Assembly (NCBI RefSeq): GCF_000024185.1 | Contig: NC_013790.1 | Location: 1,945,501-2,009,500 of the forward strand | Length of the DNA: 64,000 nucleotides | Reading direction: 5' to 3' | Source of the DNA: Methanobrevibacter ruminantium M1 | Lineage (GTDB): Archaea > Methanobacteriota > Methanobacteria > Methanobacteriales > Methanobacteriaceae | Shown here: positions 45,801-55,396 of the stretch, piece by piece | How positions within the stretch are numbered: the stretch's first letter is position 1 | How the letters are laid out: each line of letters opens with the position of its first letter | Notes under the pieces: model-generated | What the model was told of the DNA's origin: nothing | Databases searched by the model: none | The model's input: only the letters and a program-made list of their open reading frames with translations | Made by a program: the position numbers and the translations under genes

Positions 45801-46601
45801 TTAACGTCTCATATCCTTATGAAGCAAGCCCATATAAATATGGACATAAGCCCATCTTACAATCTTTCTTTTTACAATCCACATATGGACATTAAGCCTA
45901 AGTCCATTGACTTTTAGTTCACATTCCTTTACTCTCAAGTTTTGTTTGTCCATCCAAACATCAAAGAGACGTTCTGTTAAGAATCCATAGATTCTTTTTT
46001 GATAATCATCATATCCAGTCATGTCCACTCTTTTTTCTACCTCTGCAAGAATAGGAAATACCCAGTCACAATAAGGAGCAATGACTTCCTTAGGGGCTAT
46101 GAACATGTTGTAATAGTAGAGATCTTTTCCTTCCACAACTCGTTTATAACTATCAAGATATTCAGGACATTGTTCGCCTATAACCTCTTCACAGAGGTCC
46201 AAGTCTTTAGCATAGTTCCAATGGTCGTAGTCTTCATATACTGAGCCTAAAAGAGCAGTTGTCTTTTTAGGAAGAATAATATCATATTCAGAGAATATTT
46301 TTTCAATATCTTCTCGTTCTAACCTTTTTCCAAGTCTCCAGTTTGCAAAGTATCTTCTATAATGGACAAGACCAATTATGTCTGCAGGGCTGTTTTTCCA
46401 CATCCAGTAAAGTCCTGTTAGTTCACAGTAGGAAGAGTTTTTATTGGATATGTTATCTCCAGTATCGTCACTTACAAAGCCTAAATTGTCCTTGCCTGCA
46501 CGTCCAACAAAAAGAGGAGTGTAAATGTCGTTAGAATCAATATTTTTGATATCCTCTTCACTATGGGATACAACATAAATCTGGATATTTTGACTTGACA
46601 T
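45801..46601 (-). CDS. DUF4422 capsular-polysaccharide glycosyltransferase
   Basis: 266 residues. The DUF4422 signature runs from IYVVSHSEEDI through PLFVGRAG, SYCELTGLYWMWKNSPADIIGLVHYRRYF (residues about 57-85) and YNMFIAPKEVIAPYCDWVFPIL to GFLTERLFDVWM. Such proteins are glycosyltransferases of capsule and exopolysaccharide clusters. First gene of the GT10/nucleotidyltransferase run. AGGAATTAAATC precedes the ATG. A long palindrome lies 40-67 bases upstream. Confidence 0.9.
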   Translation of the reverse strand: MSSQNIQIYVVSHSEEDIKNIDSNDIYTPLFVGRAGKDNLGFVSDDTGDNISNKNSSYCELTGLYWMWKNSPADIIGLVHYRRYFANWRLGKRLEREDIEKIFSEYDIILPKKTTALLGSVYEDYDHWNYAKDLDLCEEVIGEQCPEYLDSYKRVVEGKDLYYYNMFIAPKEVIAPYCDWVFPILAEVEKRVDMTGYDDYQKRIYGFLTERLFDVWMDKQNLRVKECELKVNGLRLNVHMWIVKRKIVRWAYVHIYMGLLHKDMRR

Positions 46602-46640
46602 GATTTAATTCCTATAAAAATTTAGATAGAAAAATATTTT

Positions 46641-46668
46641 ACTTCGTTATATCGAGATAAAACGAAGT
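46641..46668. promoter_or_regulatory. 28-bp inverted repeat upstream of the glycan operon
   Basis: ACTTCGTTATATC and GATAAAACGAAGT form a 13-bp stem with one mismatch and a 2-base centre, 40-67 bases before the start at 46601. It is much more G+C rich than its surroundings. Operator or leader hairpin; the remaining 46602-47007 shows nothing else. Confidence 0.55.
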
Positions 46669-47007
46669 AGAATTGCAATTTTTTATTAAGTATTATATTA
46701 TAATTAATACTATTTTAAATTTTTTATATTCTACTTTATAAGTTTAACTATCATTCTAATATTTTGGAAAAATATCTAATTTTTTATCAAAATTCTATTT
46801 TTTCAATTAAAAACTTTTCCTTTCACAGTTTTTTAAAACAAAACAAAAATAGTTATCATCAAAATGTAAATTTAAATTAGAAACATATACAAAATTATTA
46901 AAAAAAGTTAAATAACTACTTAAATGGAAAAAGATTAAATAAATCCTAAGAAATAAAAGAGGTTAAAATAAGTATTTAAAAAGAAAGTTAAATAAACCCT
47001 TAAAAGA

Positions 47008-48105
47008 CTATTCTAAAGATTTAACTAACTTCAATGCCTCATCAATGACCTGCCACATGTCAAAGTACCTATACATCCCAAGCCTTCCGCCAAAGATTAC
47101 ATTGCCTTCTTTATCTGCCAAGTCATTATACCTATTAAATAGCTCAGTGTTTCTCTCATCATTCATAGGATAGTATGCCTCTTGGCCCTTTTCCCAAGCC
47201 TTTGGATACTCCCTAGTAATCACGGTCTTATCAGAGACTGCATTCTCAAAGTGCTTATGCTCAATTATCCTTGTATAAGGGGTTTCTCTATCTGTATAAT
47301 TAATTACAGCGTTTCCCTGATAGTTTTCCATATCCAAGGTCTCAAACTCAAAGTCAAGGCCTCTGTATTCAAGCTCTCCAAAGCAGTAGTCATAATACTC
47401 ATCGATCATCCCTGTAAATAAGACCCTATCTGCCATAGCCATCCATTTATCCTTATCCTCAAGAAAATCAGTGTTTAGCTCAACGTCAATTCCATCAAGC
47501 ATCTTTTCAATTATTTTAGTATATCCCCCCATTGGAATTCCTTGATAGAGGTCGTTGAAATAGTTGTTGTCAAAGGTGAACCTTACCGGAAGCCTTTTGA
47601 TAATGAAGGATGGAAGATCTGTGCAATCCCTTCCCCACTGCTTTTCGGTATATCCCTTAACTAATTTTTCGTATATGTCTCGGCCAATAAGGGAGATTGC
47701 CTGCTCCTCAAGGTTTTGAGGCTCATCAATATTTGCCTCAGCTTTTTGCTGCTTAATCTTTGCCTTGGCCTCCTCTGGAGTTTTCACTCCCCACATCTGG
47801 TAGAAGGTGTTCATATTGAAAGGAAGGTTGTATAATTCGCCCTTGTAGTTGGCAACAGGTGAGTTTGTGTAGCGGTTAAACTCCGCAAATTGATTGATAT
47901 AATTCCATACCTCTTTATTGTTGGTGTGGAATATATGCGCACCATACTTATGGACATTTATATTGTGCTTTTCCTCTGTGTAAACATTGCCTCCAATATG
48001 GCTTCTCTTTTCTATTACAAGGCAACTCTTGCCTCTCCTGTTCATTTCATAAGCAAATACGGATCCGAAAAGGCCGGACCCTACTATTAGATAATCGTAT
48101 TTCAT
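47008..48105 (-). CDS. glf: UDP-galactopyranose mutase
   Basis: 365 residues. FAD-binding Rossmann motif MKYDYLIVGSGLFGSVFAYE at the N-terminus, KRSHIGGNVYTEE, and the family blocks YGAHIFHTNNKEVWNYINQF, YTEKQWGRDCTDLP, RLPVRFTFDNNYFND and PMGGYTKIIEKML. The C-terminus has IFGGRLGMYRYFDMWQVI. The enzyme interconverts UDP-galactopyranose and UDP-galactofuranose, supplying Galf for surface glycans. Full length. GGTGAGGTC precedes the ATG. Confidence 0.96.
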   Translation of the reverse strand: MKYDYLIVGSGLFGSVFAYEMNRRGKSCLVIEKRSHIGGNVYTEEKHNINVHKYGAHIFHTNNKEVWNYINQFAEFNRYTNSPVANYKGELYNLPFNMNTFYQMWGVKTPEEAKAKIKQQKAEANIDEPQNLEEQAISLIGRDIYEKLVKGYTEKQWGRDCTDLPSFIIKRLPVRFTFDNNYFNDLYQGIPMGGYTKIIEKMLDGIDVELNTDFLEDKDKWMAMADRVLFTGMIDEYYDYCFGELEYRGLDFEFETLDMENYQGNAVINYTDRETPYTRIIEHKHFENAVSDKTVITREYPKAWEKGQEAYYPMNDERNTELFNRYNDLADKEGNVIFGGRLGMYRYFDMWQVIDEALKLVKSLE

Positions 48106-48384
48106 GACCTCACCAAATTGTTTAAAATTGTTTAATTGATTAATTGACTAATTAAATTAATATTTATTTTTAAGATATTTAAATAAATCTATGGTTTTGA
48201 TTCTGAATGGCGGATTTTGAATTGGAAAATGAGACTTGAATTTGAAAATGGAAATTATGATTTAAAAAAGGAAATTTTAAATTGAAAAATGAATTCTGGT
48301 TTTGAACAAGAATTAAAGCAAAAAATTTTTCACTAAAATTGCATTCAAAAATTAGTTTATTTTATAGTATACGAACTTTTTATA

Positions 48385-48454
48385 TATAGTAAACTATACA
48401 TAAAACAAAACCGATTTTTAAGGCCTAAATTTACTATTTATAATAAATAGTAAA
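48385..48454. promoter_or_regulatory. Two perfect palindromes sharing ATAGTAAA, upstream of PIN module locus 2
   Basis: TATAGT-AA-ACTATA (48385-48398) and TTTACTATTTA, loop TAA, TAAATAGTAAA (48430-48454; 11-bp stem). The shared word ATAGTAAA and the position before the module suggest operator sites. The other sequence of 48106-48600 shows no gene. Confidence 0.55.
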
Positions 48455-48619
48455 CCAATATTAAAAAATAAAATCAAATGTTTGTCTAAATATTAAATAA
48501 AAGACATAAAAAAGGTTAAATTTAAATATAATGAGATTAAGAGATAATAGCACACACATCAAACGAATCACAAAAACGAATATTTGAAATTTAGAAGAAC
48601 TGATAATCCACGAATACAT

Positions 48620-49091
48620 CAGACCACAATAAGATTGATTTAGAAACTAAAAACATAATTTCTAAAGAGAGAATAGCTGAAATCAAAGAAAGTGCCGAAT
48701 CGATTGGAGAATATCTCAAAGAGGAACATATCTTTCCAAAAGAATATTACGACTTTATGGAGATTCAATATTTATTAAATCAAGCCCTGGAAAATGAAAA
48801 CATAAGAGAAATAGAGATTGTTGTAAAAATATTAAAAGAGTTTGAAAAAATCACCCAAATTAAATTTGAATTATTGCATAAAGAGTTAATGGAAAAGCCA
48901 AAAAAGGGCTTAAAGCAAAGCAAATTTTCGATAATATGAATCAAAACTCAAAAAAAGAATTTGAAAAAAGATATGAGGAGTTCTCTAATTTCTTTTTTAA
49001 ATGCGAAATAGAATATCATACATTAAAAGGCAAAACAAAACATTTGATGGCGAAAAAATATTTAAGTCTTTTTGATATGGAATATCTGTAA
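48620..49091 (+). pseudogene. Frameshifted copy of the PIN-module helical partner
   Basis: The first frame reads ISKERIAEIKESAESIGEYLKEE and EYYDFMEIQYLLNQALENEN and stops at 48937-48939; a second frame carries on with NSKKEFEKRYEEFSNFFFKCEIEYHTLKG. Joined, they match the intact neighbour at 49167 along its length (IKEIKETTESIAEYLK, EYYDFREIQSMMNQTL, EIFEKRYGEFSKFFF). No valid start. Confidence 0.7.
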
Positions 49092-49166
49092 TAATAAACT
49101 TTCACTATGAAATCAAATCAAAAAAAGGACATTTGAATAAATTTATTAAAAATAAGGAGACTAAAT

Positions 49167-49748
49167 ATGTATATGAATACACCAAGCCAGAAAAACATTG
49201 ATATTAAAAACTATGAAAGAATTTTCAAAGAAAAGATTAATTTTGTAGTTGAAAAAATCTCAAGGTTTTTTAAAGGAACTTCACAAGAAGATTCTTTTTT
49301 AAACGAAAAACTACTCGATTTATCTGATCCCTTTATTAAATCCCGAATAAAAGAAATTAAAGAAACAACTGAATCTATTGCAGAATATTTAAAAATAGAA
49401 TACATCAACTATGATGAATATTATGATTTTAGAGAAATTCAAAGCATGATGAACCAAACTCTTGATTATGGAAGTATCGAAGAGTTAAAAATCATATTAA
49501 AGATTTTTAATGAATTCAAAAATTTAACAGAATTTAAATTTGAACTATTAAGCAATAAATCCCACTCTAAGAGCATTAGCTTTAAAGATATTGATGAAGA
49601 ATCAAAAGAAATCTTTGAAAAAAGATACGGAGAATTTAGTAAGTTCTTTTTCAATCGTAAACGAGAGTATTATGCAATTTTTGAAGGAGAATGTGAAGAG
49701 GACGTAAGTGAATTCTTTGAATTGATGAAAAAGCATGCATTAAAGTAG
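49167..49748 (+). CDS. Helical partner protein of the PIN module (locus 2)
   Basis: 193 residues, strongly helical and charged, no known domain. Distant relative of 35208-35729 and 33984-34457 (shared FREIQSMMNQTLDY-like, IFNEFKNL, ELL and REYYAI-like blocks) with a longer N-terminus. AAGGAG precedes the ATG by seven bases. The PIN-like gene starts ten bases after its stop, the same order and tight coupling as at locus 1. Function unknown; by arrangement an antitoxin or obligate partner. Confidence 0.75.
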   Translation: MYMNTPSQKNIDIKNYERIFKEKINFVVEKISRFFKGTSQEDSFLNEKLLDLSDPFIKSRIKEIKETTESIAEYLKIEYINYDEYYDFREIQSMMNQTLDYGSIEELKIILKIFNEFKNLTEFKFELLSNKSHSKSISFKDIDEESKEIFEKRYGEFSKFFFNRKREYYAIFEGECEEDVSEFFELMKKHALK

Positions 49749-49758
49749 AGGGGATGAA

Positions 49759-50442
49759 ATGAAATTATTCATAGATAGCAATGTAATTATTGGTTACTGC
49801 ATAGAAATAGATTATTGGCATTATTATGCTGAAAACCTAATGAAAAATGAAAATATATACTGGTCAACTACAGTAAAAGGAGAATCTGAATATAAACTTG
49901 AAAAATTAATTAAAACTTATTCAAACTTTTTTAATCAAATTAAAGAAGATTTAGACAAAGAGATTATTAGTAAAACTGAATTCATTAAATTAGTGAAATC
50001 TATAGAATATATTAATAACAAAAAAGTACCTTTCGAACAAGAAAATTTAGCAAATTTAGTTTGGACAAAAGGTGGATGGTTAGATGATGTAAACTCTATA
50101 GAACTTAATGAAAATCTAAATTTAATTTCACAAGGACTAAAGAAAAAGATGTATAGAAATTATAACTACTGTGATGAAATGTTAAATTTATACGAAAGAC
50201 AATTCAAAGCAGAATATATTCAGTTAGTCAAAAGATTAGAAGAGCTTAAAAGAGGAAACAGAGAAATACATTCTCCAGATAGTGAAATACTTGTAGATTG
50301 TCATGATTTGTCACTTTCACAAAATCTAGATATGGGCTTTATTACTTCTGATGGAGATATAGTCTATTTTAAAAAGGAAATTAAAAAAATGACCAATATA
50401 AAAGACATTATTTATTTAAAAAATGTTCATAGGTACACTTAA
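49759..50442 (+). CDS. PIN-like nuclease of the two-gene module (locus 2)
   Basis: 227 residues. PIN acidic positions are visible: D6 in KLFIDSNVIIGY, E42/E44 in KGESEYK, D180/D183 in ILVDCHDLSL and D198/D200 in ITSDGDIVYF, in the correct order for a metal-dependent RNase. The domain is stretched by about 100 helical residues between the first and last strands, unlike compact VapC toxins (about 130 residues). GAGGGGATGAA precedes the ATG. Paired with the helical protein directly upstream. RNA cleavage is predicted from fold only. Confidence 0.78.
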   Translation: MKLFIDSNVIIGYCIEIDYWHYYAENLMKNENIYWSTTVKGESEYKLEKLIKTYSNFFNQIKEDLDKEIISKTEFIKLVKSIEYINNKKVPFEQENLANLVWTKGGWLDDVNSIELNENLNLISQGLKKKMYRNYNYCDEMLNLYERQFKAEYIQLVKRLEELKRGNREIHSPDSEILVDCHDLSLSQNLDMGFITSDGDIVYFKKEIKKMTNIKDIIYLKNVHRYT

Positions 50443-50547
50443 TTTAAACTGTATAAAACAAGCCAAATGCTCCATTAAGAAATATAAAATTATTAACAAT
50501 TAAGTATCTTTATAAATACGAACAAATATAATATTAAATGTGATAAG

Positions 50548-51619
50548 ATGACCATAAGTCCCAAGAGAATATTATATTTAGATGAAGTTCGCTCACTTGC
50601 AATCATGCTCGTAGTCATTGGGCATTTGGCAAGGCTGTTTTCATATAACTACAATAGTTGGCTGTTCTGCAGCGGAGTATTTTCCCTAACTCGTATAGGC
50701 GTTCCTCTCTTTTTTACAGTAAGCGGATCTCTTCTTTTAACTAGAAAATATGAGGTAAAAAAGTTTTTAGAAAAGCGATTCAAACGTGTATGTCTGCCTT
50801 TCTTCTCTTGGATAATAATATATATAGTTGCCGGAGTGCTGATTTGGCATTATGACCTTACATTCGAATATGTGGTAAACACTGCATTTGGTGTTGGAGA
50901 CTATTCTGCACTGTTCTGGTTTATTTGGTCACTTATTGGAGTTTATCTATTAATACCAGTCATCAGCAGCTTTATACGTGAAGAGGGAAATTGGGGAGCA
51001 GAATATCTGATTTTAATTACAATAATACTGTCCCTATTATACACATTCGGATTCTTTGACTATCCTCAAATGAAATATAACTTTAGAGTCATCTTTAACT
51101 TCTTCCCAGTTCTCGGATACTTCATTATGGGGTCTTACATTCACAATAAGAAGTTTAAGTATTCAGATAAGAAGATGTTTGCTATCGGATGCGTCTTGTT
51201 TATAGTCGGAATCTGCGGACACTTTGCAAAAATCTATCTTAAGGGTCTTGGAGGACTTTCCCTTGCACCGATAGACTTCTTTGACATATGTGTAATAATG
51301 GAAACAATAGGGCTATTCATTGCATTTAAGTATGCAAGCACCAAATGGGATAAAAGGAAAGATGCAAGAAATTGAATTTAGGGAAACCAAATTAGGTGAA
51401 GTGATTGTTCTATTTGCATCATGCAGCTTTGGAATCTATTTCTCACATTATATTCTTATGAGATATATTATGTATAATGGATTTTTAGCTCCAATAAGAA
51501 AAACACATGCACTGTTTTGGCTTCCTGTAAGCTCAATAATCATAATAGGATTAAGTTGGCTTTTAATATACGTAATGAGCAAGATTCCATATGTAAGAAT
51601 AGCTAGTGGGGTTAAATAG
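50548..51619 (+). pseudogene. Acyltransferase-3 family membrane protein with a C-terminal frameshift
   Basis: The first frame (50548-51375) starts RILYLDEVRSLAIMLVVIGHLARL, the acyltransferase-3 signature with catalytic His in VIGHL, and contains RIGVPLFFTVSGSLLLTRKYE and about seven membrane helices. The second frame (51320-51619) supplies the last helices (IVLFASCSFGIYFSHYILM). Removing one A near 51352-51355 joins them (WDKGKMQEIEF...) into about 356 residues, the family norm. Family members O-acylate sugars of wall or surface polymers. GTGATAAG precedes the ATG. It is probably non-functional as given, or a sequence error. Confidence 0.8.
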
Positions 51620-51792
51620 TCAAAAACCAATATCACCATATTTGATGAAAAAATAGATGGTTTAAAGAGTTAAAACTAGTAAAAATCAGTTAAAGAAAAT
51701 GCTCTGCGAGTTAAGAAAAAAAGAAAAAGAAAAGCCTAAACCCTAAATTATAAATCTAAGGAAATAGACTAATTATTTTAAATTAAATTAAT

Positions 51793-53577
51793 TTATTCCA
51801 CAGTTACACACTTAGCCAAATTCTTTGGCTTGTCCGGATCAAGCTCTCTAATTACAGAAACATGATAGCTTAAAAGCTGAAGAGGAACTATATAAACAAG
51901 TGGAGCAATTATATCATCAACATCACAGTTTATAAGGAATGTATCATCAGACTCTGAAATCAAGTCCTCATCGCCAACTGCACCGATTCCCAATACATCA
52001 GCGCCTCTTGCCTTGACCTCTTGGAGATTGCTCATGATCTTCTTATGGTCTTGGCCCGGAGGTATAACCACAACTACTGGAATGTTTCTGTCAATAAGGG
52101 CAATAGGACCATGCTTTAGCTCTCCTGCAGCATATCCTTCAGCATGTATGTATGAGATTTCCTTTAATTTAAGTGCTCCTTCCAATGCAATAGGATAGGA
52201 GAATCCTCTTCCAATAAAGAAGGCATCCTTGTCCCTCTTATACTTTTTAGAGATTTCCTTAATCTCATCTCGCTTTTGGAGGACCTCTTCAATGTAATCC
52301 GGAACCTTTTCCAATCTCTTAAGAAGCTCATGATCCTCACCAAGAAGTGCTGAGAATAAGTAGATAGCCACCAATTGACTTACATAGGTTTTAGTAGCTG
52401 CAACACCAATTTCAGGACCTGCTTGAGTTTGAATAACATAGTCTGCCCTTCTTGTTGCAGATGATCCCCTCACATTAACAATTGCCAAGGTCTTTGAAGT
52501 TTCATTGGCAACATCAAGTGCCTTTAAGGTGTCTGCAGTCTCTCCAGACTGTGATATGAATATTACAAGGGTCTTGTCATTTAAGGCCTTTGCAGAGTAC
52601 TTGAATTCAGAAGCCAGCAATACCTCAGTTGGTATTCCCACCAATGACTCGATAAGATATTTTCCAGTGAGGGACGCATGATAGGAGGTTCCGCATGCCA
52701 CAAAGACAACCCTATTGATTGTTCCCTTGACCTCATCAACGATTTCCTTTACCTTATCCTTTTCATTCAAGGTGTTTTTAATGGCTGTGGACTGTTCATT
52801 GATTTCCTTAATCATGAAGTGATCATAACCACCCTTTTCAGCCATTTCAGGGGACCATTCAATGACTTCAATCTCCTTAGTCATCTCTTGGTCATTTTCA
52901 TCAAGGAACTTCACTCCATCCTCATCTAAAATGACAATTTCTCCCTTTTCAAGGAATGCGATGTTGTTTGTATACTTTAAGATAGCAGGATAGTCGGATG
53001 CAACAAAGAACTCGCTATCTCCTATTCCAACGATAAGGGGACTGTCCTTTCTTGTTGCAACTATGCGGTTAGGCTCAGCGGAGGATATTGCTGCAAGTGC
53101 ATATGCCCCTTCAATGACACCGATTACCTTGCGAACTGATTGGGTCAAATCAAGGCCTGTTTTCATATATTTGTCAATAAGATGAGGAATCACTTCAGTG
53201 TCGGTATCAGAGACAAACTGGTAACCTTCCCCTTCAAGCTCTTCCTTGATTGAGAGATAATTTTCAATGATTCCATTGTGAACAACTGCAATGGTGCCGT
53301 CGCCATTGAGATGAGGGTGTGAATTGATTTTACTTGGATCTCCGTGAGTTGCCCACCTTACATGGGCAATTCCATATTTGCCTTCCAAATCACATAAGTC
53401 AAGCTTTGCATCGACTTCTGCAATTTTTCCTGAATCCTTTTTAAGATTTATTTTGTCTTCATCTGCACAAGCTATGCCGATAGAATCATATCCACGGTAT
53501 TCAAGTTTAGATATAGAGTCAAATAAGATAGGGGCTACTTTGCCTTCTTTTAGTACACATCCTACAATCCCACACAT
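51793..53577 (-). CDS. glmS: Glutamine-fructose-6-phosphate aminotransferase (isomerizing)
   Basis: 594 residues. The N-terminal class II glutaminase begins [20 protein letters not shown], with Cys2 as nucleophile after Met removal; [18 protein letters not shown] and NGIIENY are glutamine-site motifs. Two SIS domains follow ([62 protein letters not shown] around 445-485) and the C-terminal sugar loop ends [13 protein letters not shown]. It makes glucosamine-6-phosphate for UDP-GlcNAc, the entry to pseudomurein and glycans. Start at 53577 is fixed by the need for Cys2 and by GGTGGATAAT upstream. Confidence 0.97.
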   Translation of the reverse strand: MCGIVGCVLKEGKVAPILFDSISKLEYRGYDSIGIACADEDKINLKKDSGKIAEVDAKLDLCDLEGKYGIAHVRWATHGDPSKINSHPHLNGDGTIAVVHNGIIENYLSIKEELEGEGYQFVSDTDTEVIPHLIDKYMKTGLDLTQSVRKVIGVIEGAYALAAISSAEPNRIVATRKDSPLIVGIGDSEFFVASDYPAILKYTNNIAFLEKGEIVILDEDGVKFLDENDQEMTKEIEVIEWSPEMAEKGGYDHFMIKEINEQSTAIKNTLNEKDKVKEIVDEVKGTINRVVFVACGTSYHASLTGKYLIESLVGIPTEVLLASEFKYSAKALNDKTLVIFISQSGETADTLKALDVANETSKTLAIVNVRGSSATRRADYVIQTQAGPEIGVAATKTYVSQLVAIYLFSALLGEDHELLKRLEKVPDYIEEVLQKRDEIKEISKKYKRDKDAFFIGRGFSYPIALEGALKLKEISYIHAEGYAAGELKHGPIALIDRNIPVVVVIPPGQDHKKIMSNLQEVKARGADVLGIGAVGDEDLISESDDTFLINCDVDDIIAPLVYIVPLQLLSYHVSVIRELDPDKPKNLAKCVTVE

Positions 53578-53840
53578 ATTATCCACCACAGTTATTACAT
53601 TTTAATTAGTATAATACTATTAGTTTTTAAAAATTGATTAAAATAATTAAAAATTACCAATTTCATTTTAAAATTTTTTAAATTTATAAACAGTATTTAT
53701 AAATTGTTTATAGTTAATATTATTTATATTTTTATAAGAAATAGCTTATAAAATATTCTATTTTTTAAGATTGATTGGTGGAAAATAAGTTAAAATAATA
53801 ATAAACAATAGAATTAAGATAAAAAAATGAGTAAAAATAG

Positions 53841-53985
53841 ATGAAAAATAAATAAAAATAAGACAAGAAAAACTAAAATAAGATAAAACTAAGTCAAGAG
53901 ATGAAAAATAAATGAAAATAAGACAAGAAAAACTAAAATAAGATAAAACTAAGTCAAGAGATGAAAAATAAATAAAAATAGAATT
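53841..53985. repeat. 60-bp tandem repeat, 2.4 copies
   Basis: ATGAAAAATAAATAAAAATA starts at 53841, 53901 and 53961, exact 60-bp period with one substitution (TAAATA/TAAATG) in the first two copies. Located in the spacer between glmS and the HTH/AP2-like gene. The minus-strand Phe/Tyr-rich frame there is rejected. Confidence 0.85.
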
Positions 53986-54118
53986 AAGATAAAAAAAATA
54001 AGTAAAAATAAGGGAATAATGAAAATAAGACAAAAGATAGACTAAGATTATAAAAAAGAACTATAATAAATCTCTAGAAATAGAACGAACTAAGATTAGA
54101 AAAATAGCCAAACATGAT

Positions 54119-54826
54119 TTAAATTCGCTTTTTAGAATCCTCTTCTACCAATCTAGTGGCTTCCTCAGTTAATTCTTCCCATTCCCAGCCATTGCTTAAG
54201 ACCTTTTCCTTAAGCTTTGAAATGCTGATGGAACTTACAAAATAAAGATGATTGTTCTCCTTAAATGAATAAGCCCAAGTGTATCCTTGCTTTGTATTGG
54301 TTTTTCGCTTTGTAACCCTGTAGAATCCAGTCTTGTTTGTTCTCTTAAGAGAGCTTTCATCAAAGTTTTCCTTATCTTTTAAAACCATCTCTTTAGCTTC
54401 TTCAGTAAATTCAAACCAGTCCAATCCTTTTTCAGTTACAACAGTTTTAAGCTTGTATAAATTGACAGAAACGATTCTTTTCAATCTGCCATCGTCATAG
54501 TACTGATATGACCAATAATCATTTCCGCTTCTTTTGTTTTCTACATAACTAACCCTATAAATACCTGTAGAACTTCTATATCTTGAAAAATCAAGTTTTG
54601 CTTTCCCTCTTAATTTGTCATATTGACGGACCTTAATCTCATCCTCATCGTAAAATCCATGAATGACATTGCTTACATAAATTTTACTTCTATTTACAGA
54701 ATCTGCAATATCCATCATTGTTTGGCCAGAATCATATAATTCTATAATTCTCTTTTTTAATTCTGCCTTAGAGAGATCGTCTCCTGCAATCTTTTTAATG
54801 TCTTCTTTATTAGGAGCATTTTCCAT
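54119..54826 (-). CDS. HTH protein with two AP2-like repeats, probable DNA-binding protein
   Basis: 235 residues. An N-terminal helix-turn-helix of resolvase type (about 20-60; ELKKRIIELYDSGQTMMDIADSVNRSKIYVSNVIHG) is followed by two copies of a 65-residue unit: TGIYRVSYVENKRSGNDYWSYQYYDDG...LKTVVTEKGLDWFEFTEEA and TGFYRVTKRKTNTKQGYTWAYSF...LKEKVLSNGWEWEELTEEA (only parts quoted). Each unit has the strand-strand-strand-helix look of AP2/integrase N-terminal DNA-binding domains. Start at 54826: GGGGTTGTG lies just upstream; the ATG at 54856 does not fit the SD. Two operator-like 16-mers lie 157 and 233 bases upstream in the right orientation. Target unknown. Confidence 0.7.
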   Translation of the reverse strand: MENAPNKEDIKKIAGDDLSKAELKKRIIELYDSGQTMMDIADSVNRSKIYVSNVIHGFYDEDEIKVRQYDKLRGKAKLDFSRYRSSTGIYRVSYVENKRSGNDYWSYQYYDDGRLKRIVSVNLYKLKTVVTEKGLDWFEFTEEAKEMVLKDKENFDESSLKRTNKTGFYRVTKRKTNTKQGYTWAYSFKENNHLYFVSSISISKLKEKVLSNGWEWEELTEEATRLVEEDSKKRI

Positions 54827-54982
54827 AAAACACAACCCCAAAATTTTCTTATCCAATGCAATTATTATAAAAATTTATATATAAAAATTTATAATATATA
54901 TTATTTTTATTCTAGGACATATACTTACTTTTCGGTTATTTTTAAAAATAAGACTTGATTTTAGTTTATTTTGAATAAAATA

Positions 54983-54998
54983 TTTAGTTATGCCTAAA
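54983..54998 (-). promoter_or_regulatory. Operator-like motif, site 1 upstream of the HTH/AP2-like gene
   Basis: Minus-strand TTTAGGCATAACTAAA directly followed by TATTTTATT, a possible TATA box. One base differs from the motif at 17811-17826. Confidence 0.5.
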
Positions 54999-55058
54999 TA
55001 AAATGTATTAACTTTATTTAATTTATTATTAACCATATAAAATATTATGGGCGTTTTA

Positions 55059-55074
55059 TTTAGTCATACCTAAA
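55059..55074 (-). promoter_or_regulatory. Operator-like motif, site 2 upstream of the HTH/AP2-like gene
   Basis: Minus-strand TTTAGGTATGACTAAA, same orientation as site 1 and 76 bp from it, with ATATTTTATATGG just downstream. Sites 1 and 2 bracket a possible second promoter. Confidence 0.5.
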
Positions 55075-55145
55075 AAATAAATAAGGAAATTCAAAAATTA
55101 AAAAATAATGATTTGAAAAATGAAGATTTTAATGATAGAAACTAA

Positions 55146-55250
55146 AAGATCCTCTAAAAGAAAAGAATTAAAACTAAAAATTCATCTAAAAAAACATTAA
55201 AATAAAAAGATTCTCTAAACGAAAAGAATTAAAACTAAAAAATCCATCTT
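55146..55250. repeat. Imperfect 61-bp direct repeat
   Basis: AAGATCCTCTAAAAGAAAAG at 55146 and AAGATTCTCTAAACGAAAAG at 55207, each followed by AATTAAAACTAAAAA. Remaining sequence to purC (55397) is AT-rich promoter region. Confidence 0.7.
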
Positions 55251-55396
55251 AAAAAAGACAAGAGTGAAATTAAAAAAGTCAAAATTAAATTAGATTTATT
55301 AATGATTAAAAATAAAGAATTAATCATTATAACTATTAACTAATATTAATAATAAAAAACATATCTTAAACAAAGATAAAAAAAATCAATATTTAG

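Noticed and set aside
48757-48939. A separate 60-residue gene
   Set aside because: Part of a frameshifted paralogue of the gene at 49167; its frame has no own SD.
53758-54033. Minus-strand 91-residue frame with FSSLDLVLSYF repeats
   Set aside because: Product of the 60-bp tandem repeat.
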